A stretch of 50,268 nucleotides of DNA from Acidobacteriota bacterium (GTDB lineage Bacteria; Acidobacteriota; Terriglobia; Bryobacterales; Bryobacteraceae): the NCBI GenBank assembly GCA_016870995.1, contig VFZU01000033.1, positions 1 through 50,268 of the forward strand, written 5' to 3'. Shown here piece by piece: positions 32,342 to 41,563 of this stretch. How positions within the stretch are numbered: the stretch's first letter is position 1; each line of letters starts with the position of its first letter. Made by a program: the position numbers and the translations under genes. Below the pieces are notes generated by a model, which made no database searches, had not been told where the DNA came from, and saw only the letters and a program-made list of their open reading frames with translations.

Positions 32342-33994
32342 CTATCGCGCGCTAAAGCGAAGTAGAAGCAGCGTTGCGTCGTCGTGCGGCTCGACACCAT
32401 CGAGATAGCTGGTGAGCGCTTGCCGCAAACCGTCATGGAGCCCTTGCAGCGTCGAGTGCGCATTGGCCACAATGGCGGCCGCGATCCGCTCTCGGCCAAA
32501 GAACTCTTTTGGCCCGCGGCGGCCTTCTTCGACGCCATCGCTGAAAAGAACTACCGTATCGCCAGGTTGCAACTGAACCGTCACCACCGGATAGGTCGCG
32601 ACGTCAAGCAAACCAACGGGGAAGCCGTCTTGATCGAGCACTTCGAGAACCGGGCCGCCTGCAGGACGCCTCAGCAGAAAAGGGCGCGAATGCCCCGCGT
32701 TGACATAACGCATCATTCCGCCAGCATCGATCGTGCAGACGAAGAACGTTGCGTACTTCTCGCCCTCCGTGCGCTCGACAAGAAAGCGGTTTAATCGCCC
32801 AAGCCACTCATCCATGCTCGCTCCTGAGCTGGAAGCTTCGAGCAGAACTCCCTGCAGCAACGAGGCCAAGAGTGCGGCACCCACACCCTTACCAGACACA
32901 TCGGCGACAGCGGTTAACCAACTTCCGTCGGGCCGCTTCAGGACATCATAGAAATCCCCACCAACCTGGTGAGTGGGAATCGAACTGCCAGCTGCTTCGA
33001 GAAAACCTTCCGCAGTCAATTTGCGCGGCAGCAAGTTGGCCTGGATCGTTCGAGCAAGCGCAAGTTCTTGTTCCAAACGCTGGCGTTTACGGTCTTCTTC
33101 AAGCAGCCTGGCATTCTCGAGGATCGTCGAGGCTTCTAGCGCAAGCGTCTGCAGCAGTTCGCGATTGCCCTGCTGGTTCACGACCTCGGCGATCCTCGAA
33201 TCCATGTAGATCAGACCGACTGTGTCGTCCATCGTGGCTGCGACGGTATCGCCAGATCCTGTACTGCCGCGAAGACGCAGCAGAGGGACACAAAGAACAC
33301 TGCGCAGATCGAGACCACCCAGCGAATCGTTGAATCGCGCAGACCAATCTGCCAAAGGGTCGAACTGGAAGCTCAGTAAATCCTTGCGCTCCTTCAGAGC
33401 CCTTCGGATGAGATCCAGCGGAACCGGCAGTTGAGAAGCGTCTAGAGGGCGGCCGGCCGCATCGCGGCCAAGTTCCACCACAAGGCCAGCTTCATGCTCC
33501 AGTAATAAGAAGCCCCGCTCGCATCCCGCAACCGTGAGAGCAGCCTCAACTACCGCGGCGAGCACGTCATTTGTGGACATCGCATGCTCGAGGCTGCGAG
33601 CTACTTCTGTCAATGCCCGCAATTTGGATAACTCAGATTCGCCGGCATGGTTGCCGGGCAGGCGCCCGATGAGTTTGCGGATTTCGTCGTCGCTTTTTTC
33701 AACGACGATGATCCGGTAGCCGTCTTCAAGGCCGAAGTCGATCACATCCCCTGCTGACAGCTTGGTCGACTCCAGAATCTTCACGCTGTTGACGCGAACG
33801 CCGTGCAAGCTCTCAAGGTCATCGATCCAGAGTTCCGCTCCGCGCAGTTCAATCGAAGCGTGCTTGCGGGATACGCGGCTGTCACGAAGGATGAGCTGAT
33901 TTTCACTGTGGCGGCCCATCGAGAACGGGAAATGATCCAGCGGAACCTGGATCGCGTTGCCCGATGGATTCACAACGGTCAGTTCGTAGGGCAC
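32342..33994 (-). CDS. FHA-GAF-PP2C (SpoIIE-type) serine phosphatase
   Basis: This 550-residue regulator starts with an FHA domain (about 10-85, FSMGRHSENQLIL, SRVSRKHASIEL), which binds phosphothreonine. A GAF domain follows (about 125-310), then a coiled helix (NARLLEEDRKRQRLEQEL) and a PP2C_SIG/SpoIIE catalytic domain (about 320-550) with THQVGGDFYDV, AVADVSGKG, YVNAGHSRP, VLFSDGVEE and PHDDATLLLL; all metal-binding Asp positions are present. It would dephosphorylate an anti-sigma antagonist or similar target. I chose the GTG at 33994, which overlaps the Fur stop by one base (TAGTG), so the two are translationally coupled. The longer frame to 34048 would lie over the Fur gene. Confidence 0.9.
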   Translation of the reverse strand: MPYELTVVNPSGNAIQVPLDHFPFSMGRHSENQLILRDSRVSRKHASIELRGAELWIDDLESLHGVRVNSVKILESTKLSAGDVIDFGLEDGYRIIVVEKSDDEIRKLIGRLPGNHAGESELSKLRALTEVARSLEHAMSTNDVLAAVVEAALTVAGCERGFLLLEHEAGLVVELGRDAAGRPLDASQLPVPLDLIRRALKERKDLLSFQFDPLADWSARFNDSLGGLDLRSVLCVPLLRLRGSTGSGDTVAATMDDTVGLIYMDSRIAEVVNQQGNRELLQTLALEASTILENARLLEEDRKRQRLEQELALARTIQANLLPRKLTAEGFLEAAGSSIPTHQVGGDFYDVLKRPDGSWLTAVADVSGKGVGAALLASLLQGVLLEASSSGASMDEWLGRLNRFLVERTEGEKYATFFVCTIDAGGMMRYVNAGHSRPFLLRRPAGGPVLEVLDQDGFPVGLLDVATYPVVTVQLQPGDTVVLFSDGVEEGRRGPKEFFGRERIAAAIVANAHSTLQGLHDGLRQALTSYLDGVEPHDDATLLLLRFSAR

Positions 33995-34446
33995 TAGGCT
34001 TTGGCGGCTTCCAACTCCTCGGCGCGCAGGGCTTGGCAATGAGCGCAATAACCACCAATTTCAGTGCGCACCAGGCGAATCTCAAAGCCGAAAGTTTCCT
34101 CTACTTCTTTACGAATTCGCTGCAGCGGATCACCGAAGTATTCTTCCACTTTGCCGCAACGCAAGCAGATCACGTGGGCGTGCTCCCGCTTCATGCGGGT
34201 TTCATAGTAGTGCTGGTCGCCGTCTTTGTGGAGCAGGTCAAGCTCGTCGACAAGACCCGATTCCTTGAGCATCTTCAGTGTGCGGTAAACGGTGACTCGG
34301 TTCAGCTTGGGATCCGTCTCGCGGGCCTTTATATAGAGGGTTTCTGCATCGAGGTGCTGCCCACTCTTATCGATGAGATCGAGCAAAACCTGGCGTTGCC
34401 GGGTGAGGCGGACGCCGCGCTCCTTCAAAGATCGTGTCATTTCCAT
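33994..34446 (-). CDS. Fur-family transcriptional regulator
   Basis: This 150-residue protein has a Fur DNA-binding domain (LTRQRQVLLDLIDKSGQHLDAETLY, LNRVTVYRTLKMLKESGLV) and a C-terminal metal/dimer domain (REHAHVICLRCGKVEEYF, GYCAHCQAL) with two CxxC structural zinc sites. The sensor site could be Fur, Zur or PerR type; I cannot decide. I chose the ATG at 34446 (MEMTRSLKERG), with an AGGGA site upstream. The longer open frame covers the divergent sigma gene and is not credible. It is coupled to the FHA-GAF-PP2C phosphatase and divergent from the sigma factor, with only 24 bases between the starts, so the control regions overlap. Confidence 0.88.
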   Translation of the reverse strand: MEMTRSLKERGVRLTRQRQVLLDLIDKSGQHLDAETLYIKARETDPKLNRVTVYRTLKMLKESGLVDELDLLHKDGDQHYYETRMKREHAHVICLRCGKVEEYFGDPLQRIRKEVEETFGFEIRLVRTEIGGYCAHCQALRAEELEAAKA

Positions 34447-34470
34447 GGGTGCTTCCCTTATTCTCACATT

Positions 34471-34965
34471 ATGGACTTGCTTGCGACATTGCGTGAAAGG
34501 ATTTTCGCGTTCGCGGCATCTCGTTATGGGAGGCAGATCGCGGAAGATATCACGCAGGAGGTCTTGCTGGTGATTCATCAAAAGTACAGCCACGTCACAT
34601 CGATCGCCGAATTGGTGCCGCTCGCGATGCAGATCACCCGGTTCAAAATGACCGCAGCCGCCCGCAAGTCGGCTCGGCGTGGCGAGAATCATATGCTGGA
34701 CGTAGACGAAACACCACTCGAGGATCACCAGGTGGATTTGGTGCACGCATTGGAGCAAAAGGAATTGGTGGATCAGCTGCAAATGGCCTTACCCCAACTC
34801 GGCGAACGTTGCCGCGATCTGTTTCGCCTGAAGCTGGAAGGGCTATCTTTCTCGGAAATTCAACAGGTTCTGGGAGCGTACAGCATCAACACGGTATACA
34901 CCTGGGAAGCGCGATGCCGCGAGGAGTTACGCAAGTTGATGACCAGGCAAAGGAGGCCAAAGTGA
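34471..34965 (+). CDS. Sigma-70 family (ECF-type) sigma factor
   Basis: This 164-residue protein has a region 2 core (LRERIFAFAASRYGRQIAEDITQEVLLVIHQKY), a conserved ARRGENHMLD linker, and a region 4 helix-turn-helix (RDLFRLKLEGLSFSEIQQVLG ... NTVYTWEARCREELRKLM). This length and plan match ECF sigma factors. I chose the ATG at 34471, which starts right at region 2; the open frame upstream covers the Fur gene. Its TGA overlaps the GTG of the next gene (GTGA at 34962-34965), and AGGAGG lies just upstream of that GTG. The downstream product is a membrane protein likely to be its anti-sigma factor. Confidence 0.87.
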   Translation: MDLLATLRERIFAFAASRYGRQIAEDITQEVLLVIHQKYSHVTSIAELVPLAMQITRFKMTAAARKSARRGENHMLDVDETPLEDHQVDLVHALEQKELVDQLQMALPQLGERCRDLFRLKLEGLSFSEIQQVLGAYSINTVYTWEARCREELRKLMTRQRRPK

Positions 34966-35924
34966 ACGACGCAGAAATGCAGGCGCTACTCAGTGCCTAC
35001 GCCGCTGGGACGCTATCGAATGAACAACGAGATCGATTGTTTGAGAAAGCACTGAACAATCAGGCACTGTTTGATGCGCTGGCCGATGAAGAAGCGATGA
35101 AAGCCGCGCTGGCGAATCCGCAAGTGAAGCAACAATTGCTGCAGCAACTTCGGGGGTTTGGTCAACAGCGGCCCACCACACCTGCGCCAAATCGATGGCT
35201 ATGGGTGGGGCTGGCGGGAGCGCTTGTGGTTGGAGTGTTATCTGTGGCGTTTTGGCCCAAGCCGAAAGAAGTGCCGCAAATCGTTGCGATGGCGAAACCT
35301 GAGTCGCCGCAGTCGCCCAGAGTCAAGCTTGAGGAGCCCCCGCCAGCGGCCAAGCCCTTGGCCAAGGCGGCAGAGCGTGCGGCGACCAATTCCGCCATTC
35401 CTGCCATTGCAGAATCGAGATCGATGTCCGATCGCAAGCAGATCGAAGAAAAATTGGCAAGCAATGAGACACCGCCTCCACCGGCCGTCAAGCGGGAGGA
35501 AACGGTACCCGCGGCCAAGGCGGTGGAAAAGGTAGCCGAGGTGGTTGTGGCAGACTCGGCCGTTCCAACCAGCGCCAATTCAAGCCCCGTGGCCAGCTTC
35601 GTACCAGCTGCGGCAACTCCGACCAATCGCGTTCGACTGGAAGCGAAGACGGCTGGCAATCGGGTCGAGGTCTTCAACGGCAGCCTCGTAGTCGGTGCAA
35701 ACGCCAAAGGCTATCTTTATGCATTCGTGGTGGACGCCAATCAGACAAGGCCTGTAAGGCTCACCAACCCGGTTCGCGCCGGTACGATTCCGATCGGAGA
35801 GCATTCGAACCCAGCCGAAGTCTGGTTCGTCCTGACCAAAGAAGAAGACGACGTGCTGCAACGGGCAACGACAGGCGTGCTGCCTCTACCTAGCCGCAAT
35901 TGGAAAAAAGTGAAACTCAACTAG
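34962..35924 (+). CDS. Membrane anti-sigma-like protein
   Basis: This 320-residue protein starts with a cytoplasmic helical part (about 1-70: MNDAEMQALLSAYAAGTL, ALFDALADEEAMKAAL), then one membrane helix (about 77-97, LWVGLAGALVVGVLSVAFW). A long Ala/Pro/Lys-rich linker follows, then a C-terminal beta domain (NRVEVFNGSLVVGANAKGYLYAFVV, AEVWFVLTKEEDDVL) that resembles DUF4384-type domains. No zinc-finger (HxxxCxxC) motif is seen. The start is GTG, with AGGAGG five bases upstream, and overlaps the sigma factor stop, which suggests it holds the sigma at the membrane. It is convergent with the S9 peptidase, with a 4-base overlap. Confidence 0.75.
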   Translation: MNDAEMQALLSAYAAGTLSNEQRDRLFEKALNNQALFDALADEEAMKAALANPQVKQQLLQQLRGFGQQRPTTPAPNRWLWVGLAGALVVGVLSVAFWPKPKEVPQIVAMAKPESPQSPRVKLEEPPPAAKPLAKAAERAATNSAIPAIAESRSMSDRKQIEEKLASNETPPPPAVKREETVPAAKAVEKVAEVVVADSAVPTSANSSPVASFVPAAATPTNRVRLEAKTAGNRVEVFNGSLVVGANAKGYLYAFVVDANQTRPVRLTNPVRAGTIPIGEHSNPAEVWFVLTKEEDDVLQRATTGVLPLPSRNWKKVKLN

Positions 35925-37903
35925 TTGAGGTGTTGCTTGAACCAATCCACATAGCGGCGCATCACATCGCGCTGGTGCACGGGATCCGTTGGGCTATGGC
36001 CATAGACTGGATAACCAATGAAGCTGGTCTCGATGCCGCGATCCGCCAGAGCATGATAGAAGCGATAGCTCTGCATGATCGGGACTCGAAAGTCGCCCGT
36101 GGTGGCGAGTATCAGGGTTGGCGCCACGACAGAAGTGGCATAGTGCATTGGAGATTGAACCCGCATGGCTTCCATGCGCTTCGGGTCTGTGTAAGGTGAG
36201 CCACCAAAGGCATCGCCCCGGCGAACATTGGCATCTCCGAGGTTGTATTGATCCATCCAGTCGGTGACGGACGCACCCGCAACAGCAGCCTTCCAAACCT
36301 TGGGATAGCGCCCCAGCAGCCAGGTGGTCATGTACCCGCCATAGCTCCATCCGCAAGTGGCGATGCGTGATTCGTCCACCCAGCCGCGCTTCTTGAGCAT
36401 GTCGACGCCGGCCATCACGTCTTTGCCTGGGCCCTCACCGGCATCATTCCAGATTGCGGCTTGATAGGCATTACCAAGGTTGTCGCTACCGCGGTAATTG
36501 GGTTCGAAGACGACATAGCCTTGAGCGGCAAACAGCTGCGCGTAGTTCGAGAAGGCAACCTTGGATGCCGAGCGTGGTCCGCCATGAATGTAGAGCACCA
36601 GCGGGTACTTTATGCCTGCCGTGAAGCCTGGAGGATAAGTGACCACGCCATCGTTGGTGAATCCGTCTGGGCCGGCCCAAGTGACGGTCTCGTTCTTGCC
36701 GAGCTCGAGCGCGGCGATTTCGCGATTGAACTCCGTCATTCGAGTGGTCTTTCCTGATGCGGAATCAAGATAGTAAACTTCCGTAGGCCACAGTGGTTCG
36801 CTGCCTGTAAACGCAATCGAGCCTTTCGCATTGACGCTCGCGTCGAGCCAAAAGCCAGTCGTCGCGACCACCTTTCCAGAGTCAAGGCGCACGGCCTTAC
36901 CTTCCAGAGGTTGCCGCCACAGGCTCACTCCGGTGCCGTCGTTCGCACTGACCAGCATCGAACTCGAATCCGGCATCCAGATTGCCCTCATCACGTTGCG
37001 ATCAATTTCGCGAGTGATGCTCTTCCCTTCTCCGCCTTCAAAAGAAGTGATGTGGATTTCATTCACATTCTTGCCTTCGCCACCTCGCGGATACCAGTAG
37101 GAGACCTTCTTGCCATCGGGAGAAATGAGAGGCTGCGTCTCTCTTTGCAAGCGTCCCGTCAGTGGGCGCATTGTGCCCGTGGCAACGTCGACCACATGAA
37201 TACTCGTGAGGTTGAAGTCGCCAGAGTAAGGCGTTCCAACTTTGACGATCGTGACATGCTTGCCGTCGGGCGTCCAACTGATCGGCGCCGCTGGGGGAGA
37301 GGGCGGAAAGCTGATTGGCAGCGTCCATGAGCCACTTGTAAGGCGGCGCGCCTTTCCTCCCGCCCGAGGTGTCATCCAGAGATGAGAAGAGACGGGTTGC
37401 GTTGTAACCAGGAAATCGTTATTGGCGATCTCAAAGCTGCGGTTGTGACGCTCCACTCCGGTGCGCTTCGCCGCGTCATCCGAGGTCACAAAGGCGATCT
37501 GCGTTCCATCGGGAGAGAACGAGTATTGCTGCAGGCCATTCGGGGCATGGGTCACCTGCTGCGCCTCGCCACCGGCAAGCGGCAGCACAAACAACTGAGG
37601 CTTAGCATCGACGGTTGCGAGAAATCCAAGGCCATCACCGCTCGGAGTCCAGCGTGGCTGCGCCAAGCCGCGGCGGCCCTGGGTGAGAACCCGCTGCGCC
37701 TTGGTAGCGACATCGATGAGCACAATCTCCGAATCGCTGCGATTCTCCTCAAGGTTGGCGCGAGAGACGATCACCGCGATCGATTTGCCGTCCGGGGAAA
37801 GCTGGGGATCCGACACGCGCACGATTTTCGACGGCGTATCAATATCGAACTTTGCGGCGGAGGCAACTAGAGCCGCCGAGAGGAGCCAGAGGCGAAAATT
37901 CAT
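35921..37903 (-). CDS. Secreted S9-family prolyl oligopeptidase
   Basis: This 660-residue protein has a signal peptide (MNFRLWLLSAALVASAA) and a WD40/DPP IV-like beta-propeller with repeated SPDG phrases (about 20-370). A C-terminal alpha/beta hydrolase carries VLYIHGGP, GWSYGGYMT (Ser520), TTGDFRVP (Asp) and YPVYGHS (His). All three catalytic residues of the S9 family are present. It would cleave short peptides, or N-acylated ones, in the periplasm. I chose the ATG at 37903; the longer frame lies over the next gene's upstream region and has no leader. It is convergent with the anti-sigma-like gene and divergent from the glycosidase-like gene. Confidence 0.9.
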   Translation of the reverse strand: MNFRLWLLSAALVASAAKFDIDTPSKIVRVSDPQLSPDGKSIAVIVSRANLEENRSDSEIVLIDVATKAQRVLTQGRRGLAQPRWTPSGDGLGFLATVDAKPQLFVLPLAGGEAQQVTHAPNGLQQYSFSPDGTQIAFVTSDDAAKRTGVERHNRSFEIANNDFLVTTQPVSSHLWMTPRAGGKARRLTSGSWTLPISFPPSPPAAPISWTPDGKHVTIVKVGTPYSGDFNLTSIHVVDVATGTMRPLTGRLQRETQPLISPDGKKVSYWYPRGGEGKNVNEIHITSFEGGEGKSITREIDRNVMRAIWMPDSSSMLVSANDGTGVSLWRQPLEGKAVRLDSGKVVATTGFWLDASVNAKGSIAFTGSEPLWPTEVYYLDSASGKTTRMTEFNREIAALELGKNETVTWAGPDGFTNDGVVTYPPGFTAGIKYPLVLYIHGGPRSASKVAFSNYAQLFAAQGYVVFEPNYRGSDNLGNAYQAAIWNDAGEGPGKDVMAGVDMLKKRGWVDESRIATCGWSYGGYMTTWLLGRYPKVWKAAVAGASVTDWMDQYNLGDANVRRGDAFGGSPYTDPKRMEAMRVQSPMHYATSVVAPTLILATTGDFRVPIMQSYRFYHALADRGIETSFIGYPVYGHSPTDPVHQRDVMRRYVDWFKQHLN

Positions 37904-37934
37904 GAGTTGGAGTCTAACGATAAACTGAGGTCTC

Positions 37935-39440
37935 GTGCAACTGTCCCGTCGTGAACTTGCGGTGCTACTGGCACCCGTGCCAGGTATGGCAAGACCTGTT
38001 TCTCTCAACGAAGATTCGAATCATTTTTGGGTCAACCGTCGCAAGCTGCGGCTGACGCGAGAATTGATCCGGCAATGGGTGGACCAGTATGCAAACACGC
38101 TGGTCGGCGAATTGATTCTCAACGTGAATGCGATGCGCTCAAGCTTTCCATCCAAGCATCGCGAGACCTGGTTCAGTGGCTTCGACCCCAACGGGGGAGC
38201 TGGGCAAGCTTTCCTGCGGCCCCTGCCGGAACAGGCCCGGCAGACGTGGTTTGAGTGGATCCGTTGTGCCTGGCAGGCCAACGAAGACAAGCTTGATTTA
38301 TACGAGATCTGGATCCCTGAGATCCGGAGGCAAAAGATGTCGCCCTGGGTCAGTGTGCGCATGAACGACCTGCATAATGTGGATCAGGAAGACCATCCCC
38401 TGCATTCTTCTTTTTGGCAGCAGAACAAACATCTGCGGCGAGTGACCTATCGAGAAGAACAGCGCGACAAGGCACTCGACTACAGCAAACCTGAGGTAAG
38501 AAATCACAACTTCCGTTACATCGAGGAGGTATGCGAACGCTATGACTTCGACATGCTCGAACTGGATTGGATGCGCTTTGGATTCCACCTGCCACCGGGC
38601 AAGGAAAACCCGCAGATCCTAACGGACTTCACGCTTGAGGTAAGAAAGCTTTTGAATCTCTGGCAGAAGAAGCGTGAGCATCGAATCGGCCTCGCGGTGC
38701 GTGTTCCTTCCACTCCCACCACTTCTCTGCAACTGGGCATGGACGCGGTCGGCTGGGCCCGGCAGGGATTGGTGAATTATGTGACGCCCACCAACTTCTG
38801 GCGGACCGTCGACAACAACATGCCGATCGATGAGTGGCGCAAATTGCTGCCGAAGGGCGTGACACTGGCCGCAGGACTGGAACTGGGGTGCAATGCATTT
38901 CCTGGCTCGGTGGGAACAGGCGGGAAGGCGTGGCAGTCGAATTCGCTCGAAACCGCTCGCGGCTCAGCGCTGAGCTACCTGCGTATGGGAGCCGACAAAA
39001 TCTACCTGTTTAACTACATGGATTCTGATACTTCGCTCGACGACGTATCGCAATATCCGCCATTGCTGAAGCAACTCACTTCGCCCACCGCAGCGCGGCG
39101 TCACGTCGTCACATACAAAGACACCTGGGCACCGGGGGAACAAACCAACCACAGCTTGCCGGTTACCCTTGACACTGGACGTTATGCGGCCTTTCGCCTT
39201 CAAACCGGACCAAAGGCAAACAACTGCAGAGTGCGCCTGGGATTGAGCCAATCGAATGTGGCCGTTCGTCTGAACGGGCAATTGCTGCCGACGGGCAAGC
39301 TGGTCGAACCGCCAAAGCCGGGCCCCAACCTCAGCGTCTACGAGTATGTTGCAGGTGCTACTGGTGACGGGGCCAACGTTGTTGAATTGACAGCACAGGA
39401 ACCTACGCGCATCGAATGGGTGGAAATCGCGATTCCCTAG
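37935..39440 (+). CDS. Glycosidase-like (family 10-like) secreted protein
   Basis: This 501-residue protein begins SRRELAVLLAPVPGMARPV, a twin-arginine-type leader, and continues as a TIM-barrel-like domain with SPWVSVRMNDLH, YIEEVCERYDFDMLELDWMRFG, RIGLAVRVPSTP and TLAAGLELGCNAF. A C-terminal beta module (about 380-501, RYAAFRLQTGP, VRLNGQLLPTG, IEWVEIAIP) resembles a carbohydrate-binding or Ig-like fold. The FDMLELDWMRF strand with Glu and Asp suggests a family 10-like glycosyl hydrolase, but I cannot identify both catalytic acids with confidence. The start is a GTG at 37935 with GAGG upstream. It lies 23 bases before the acylase gene and is probably co-transcribed with it. Confidence 0.7.
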   Translation: MQLSRRELAVLLAPVPGMARPVSLNEDSNHFWVNRRKLRLTRELIRQWVDQYANTLVGELILNVNAMRSSFPSKHRETWFSGFDPNGGAGQAFLRPLPEQARQTWFEWIRCAWQANEDKLDLYEIWIPEIRRQKMSPWVSVRMNDLHNVDQEDHPLHSSFWQQNKHLRRVTYREEQRDKALDYSKPEVRNHNFRYIEEVCERYDFDMLELDWMRFGFHLPPGKENPQILTDFTLEVRKLLNLWQKKREHRIGLAVRVPSTPTTSLQLGMDAVGWARQGLVNYVTPTNFWRTVDNNMPIDEWRKLLPKGVTLAAGLELGCNAFPGSVGTGGKAWQSNSLETARGSALSYLRMGADKIYLFNYMDSDTSLDDVSQYPPLLKQLTSPTAARRHVVTYKDTWAPGEQTNHSLPVTLDTGRYAAFRLQTGPKANNCRVRLGLSQSNVAVRLNGQLLPTGKLVEPPKPGPNLSVYEYVAGATGDGANVVELTAQEPTRIEWVEIAIP

Positions 39441-39463
39441 CCTGCGATAGACTACCTTAAATT

Positions 39464-41563
39464 ATGCGGTTCACCATTTGCCTGCTGATTGCCTTCAGTG
39501 CGTTTGCCAAGAGCGAAATTCTTTGGGACAAATATGGGATCCCGCACATCTTCGCTTCTTCGGTCGAAGAAATGTTCTACGCGCATGGCTATGCGCAAAT
39601 GAATAATCAGGCCGATTTGTTGCTCAGCCTTTACGGTGAGTCGCGAGGAAAAGGTGCGCAGTATTGGGGAGAATCGAAACTACCCCTCGACCGCTGGATC
39701 CATGCCAACGGCGTTCCAGCCAGAGCGAAGCAGTGGTACGACGCTCAGACACCCGAATTCAGAAGGTATCTCGATGCGTTCGCGCGTGGCATCAACGACC
39801 ATGCGAAGAAGCATCCTTTGCACGTATCGAAGCAATATCGTCAGGTACTGCCGATTACCGGCGTTGATGTGGTGCAACACACGCTGCGGGCCGTGCACTA
39901 CATGTATATGGGTTCGATGACCCGGATGCGCGGTGAAATTGCGCCGCTGGTGAATGCGAGAACGAAGGCCGAGTTGCAACGGCTGATTCCAGACCCGCCC
40001 GCTGATGCAGGATCGAACACCTGGACGGTGGGGCCTTCCAGATCAGCCTCCGGCAAGGCGATGCTGATCATCAATCCGCATCTTGCCTGGGAAGGCTTCT
40101 ATTCCTACATGGAGGTGCATTTGAATGCGCCAGGCTATAACCTTTATGGCGCACCGCAAATCGGCTTCCCCGTGCCCGTCATTGGATTCAACGAGCATAC
40201 CGGCTGGGGGCGAACCGTCAATACGATCGACACGGTGGACTTTTACAAGCTGACCGTCAAAGGCAATCAGTACCTGTTCGATGGCACGTGGAAGGATTTC
40301 ACCAGCACGACAAGTACGATCCGCGTCCTGCAACCAGACGGGACATTCAAGACGGAATCCCAAACCACTCGTCACTCGATTCACGGTCCCGTCGTGTTTG
40401 ATCAGAATGGCGTGACTGTAGCCATGAAAGTTGCGGGGATCGACCGTCCCAAGATGCTCGAACAGTGGTTCCGCATGGGCGGGGCGAAGAACCTGAGCGA
40501 ATTCAAAGATGCGATGCGCATGATTTCCGTGCCGATGTGGAATGCGAATTATGCCGATGACCAGGGACACATTTATCTGGTCTGCAATGGCACGATTCCC
40601 CGGCGCAAGAAGGGCGATTGGGAGACGTATTCCAAGGTGCTCCCGGGAGACAGTTCCGACTATCTGTGGACCGATTATCTGAAGTTGGAAGAATTGCCTC
40701 AGTCTGAGGATCCGAAGTCGGGATTTAATCAGAATGCGAACGAACAGCCGTGGCACACCACTTTGCCACAGTTGAATGCCGCGAGCTTTCCGCCAACAGT
40801 GGCTCCGCCCAACAGCAGGCCAACTACTTTCCGCACGAAGCGTTCGCTCCGGATGATCACTGAAGACAAGTCGATCACTTATGACGAGTTGATCGGCTAC
40901 AAGCACGACACCCGGGTGGAATTGGCGGATGCCGTACTGCCCGATTTGCTAAAGGGCAGTACTGGCGACACCATCACGAGACGGGCGCTGGAGGTTCTCG
41001 CGAAGTGGGATCGCCATTTGGACACTACCTCACGAGGCGCAGTGCTGTTTCAGGCCTGGAGCGACAAGTACTTTGGCACGGGTGACTTCATCAATCAACG
41101 GCTGAAGGTGCCGTACAACCCTGCGGATGTCCTGGGTTCCAGCTATGGCATTGGCGATATGGAAACCGCGCTCGAGGCCCTCAAGCTGGCTGCCGAGGAA
41201 ACGATGCGAAATTACAACGCGCTCGACGTGCCGTATGGCGATGTCTACAGATTCGAACGCGGATCAAAGGACTTGCCGGGCAATGGCGGCGCCGGAAGGC
41301 TGGGGCTGTTTCGCACGATGACCTTCGGCAAGAAAGTGGGAAACAAGTTCTATCCAGTCCATGGGGAATCCTTCGTTTGCGCAATCGAATTTGGTTCACC
41401 GCAAAAAGCGAATTGCGCTCTAGGCTATGGCAATGCCAGCCAGCCGGGGAGCAAGCACATCGACGATCAATTGCACCTGCTGAGTGAGAAGAAGTTGCAC
41501 CCTGTGTGGCGGTCGAAAAAAGAGATTCAGGCGAATCTGGAGCGGAGCGAAAAGCTCAACTAG
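39464..41563 (+). CDS. Penicillin-acylase family Ntn hydrolase
   Basis: This 699-residue protein has a signal peptide (MRFTICLLIAFSAFA) and an alpha-subunit part with KYGIPHIFASSVEEMFYAHGYAQ. The autocatalytic site is AGSNTWTVG, with Ser184 as the nucleophile after cleavage, followed by SGKAMLIINPHLAW. This is the standard order of the penicillin/cephalosporin acylase and acyl-homoserine-lactone acylase family: secretion, self-cleavage, and amide hydrolysis in the periplasm. No HPHLxW changes are seen at the oxyanion region. The substrate could be an N-acyl amino acid or an AHL; sequence alone does not tell. It is convergent with the small domain gene at 41556, with an 8-base overlap. Confidence 0.88.
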   Translation: MRFTICLLIAFSAFAKSEILWDKYGIPHIFASSVEEMFYAHGYAQMNNQADLLLSLYGESRGKGAQYWGESKLPLDRWIHANGVPARAKQWYDAQTPEFRRYLDAFARGINDHAKKHPLHVSKQYRQVLPITGVDVVQHTLRAVHYMYMGSMTRMRGEIAPLVNARTKAELQRLIPDPPADAGSNTWTVGPSRSASGKAMLIINPHLAWEGFYSYMEVHLNAPGYNLYGAPQIGFPVPVIGFNEHTGWGRTVNTIDTVDFYKLTVKGNQYLFDGTWKDFTSTTSTIRVLQPDGTFKTESQTTRHSIHGPVVFDQNGVTVAMKVAGIDRPKMLEQWFRMGGAKNLSEFKDAMRMISVPMWNANYADDQGHIYLVCNGTIPRRKKGDWETYSKVLPGDSSDYLWTDYLKLEELPQSEDPKSGFNQNANEQPWHTTLPQLNAASFPPTVAPPNSRPTTFRTKRSLRMITEDKSITYDELIGYKHDTRVELADAVLPDLLKGSTGDTITRRALEVLAKWDRHLDTTSRGAVLFQAWSDKYFGTGDFINQRLKVPYNPADVLGSSYGIGDMETALEALKLAAEETMRNYNALDVPYGDVYRFERGSKDLPGNGGAGRLGLFRTMTFGKKVGNKFYPVHGESFVCAIEFGSPQKANCALGYGNASQPGSKHIDDQLHLLSEKKLHPVWRSKKEIQANLERSEKLN

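Noticed and set aside
33964-34470. Upstream extension of the sigma factor frame
   Set aside because: It is antisense to the Fur gene, and region 2 begins at the ATG at 34471.
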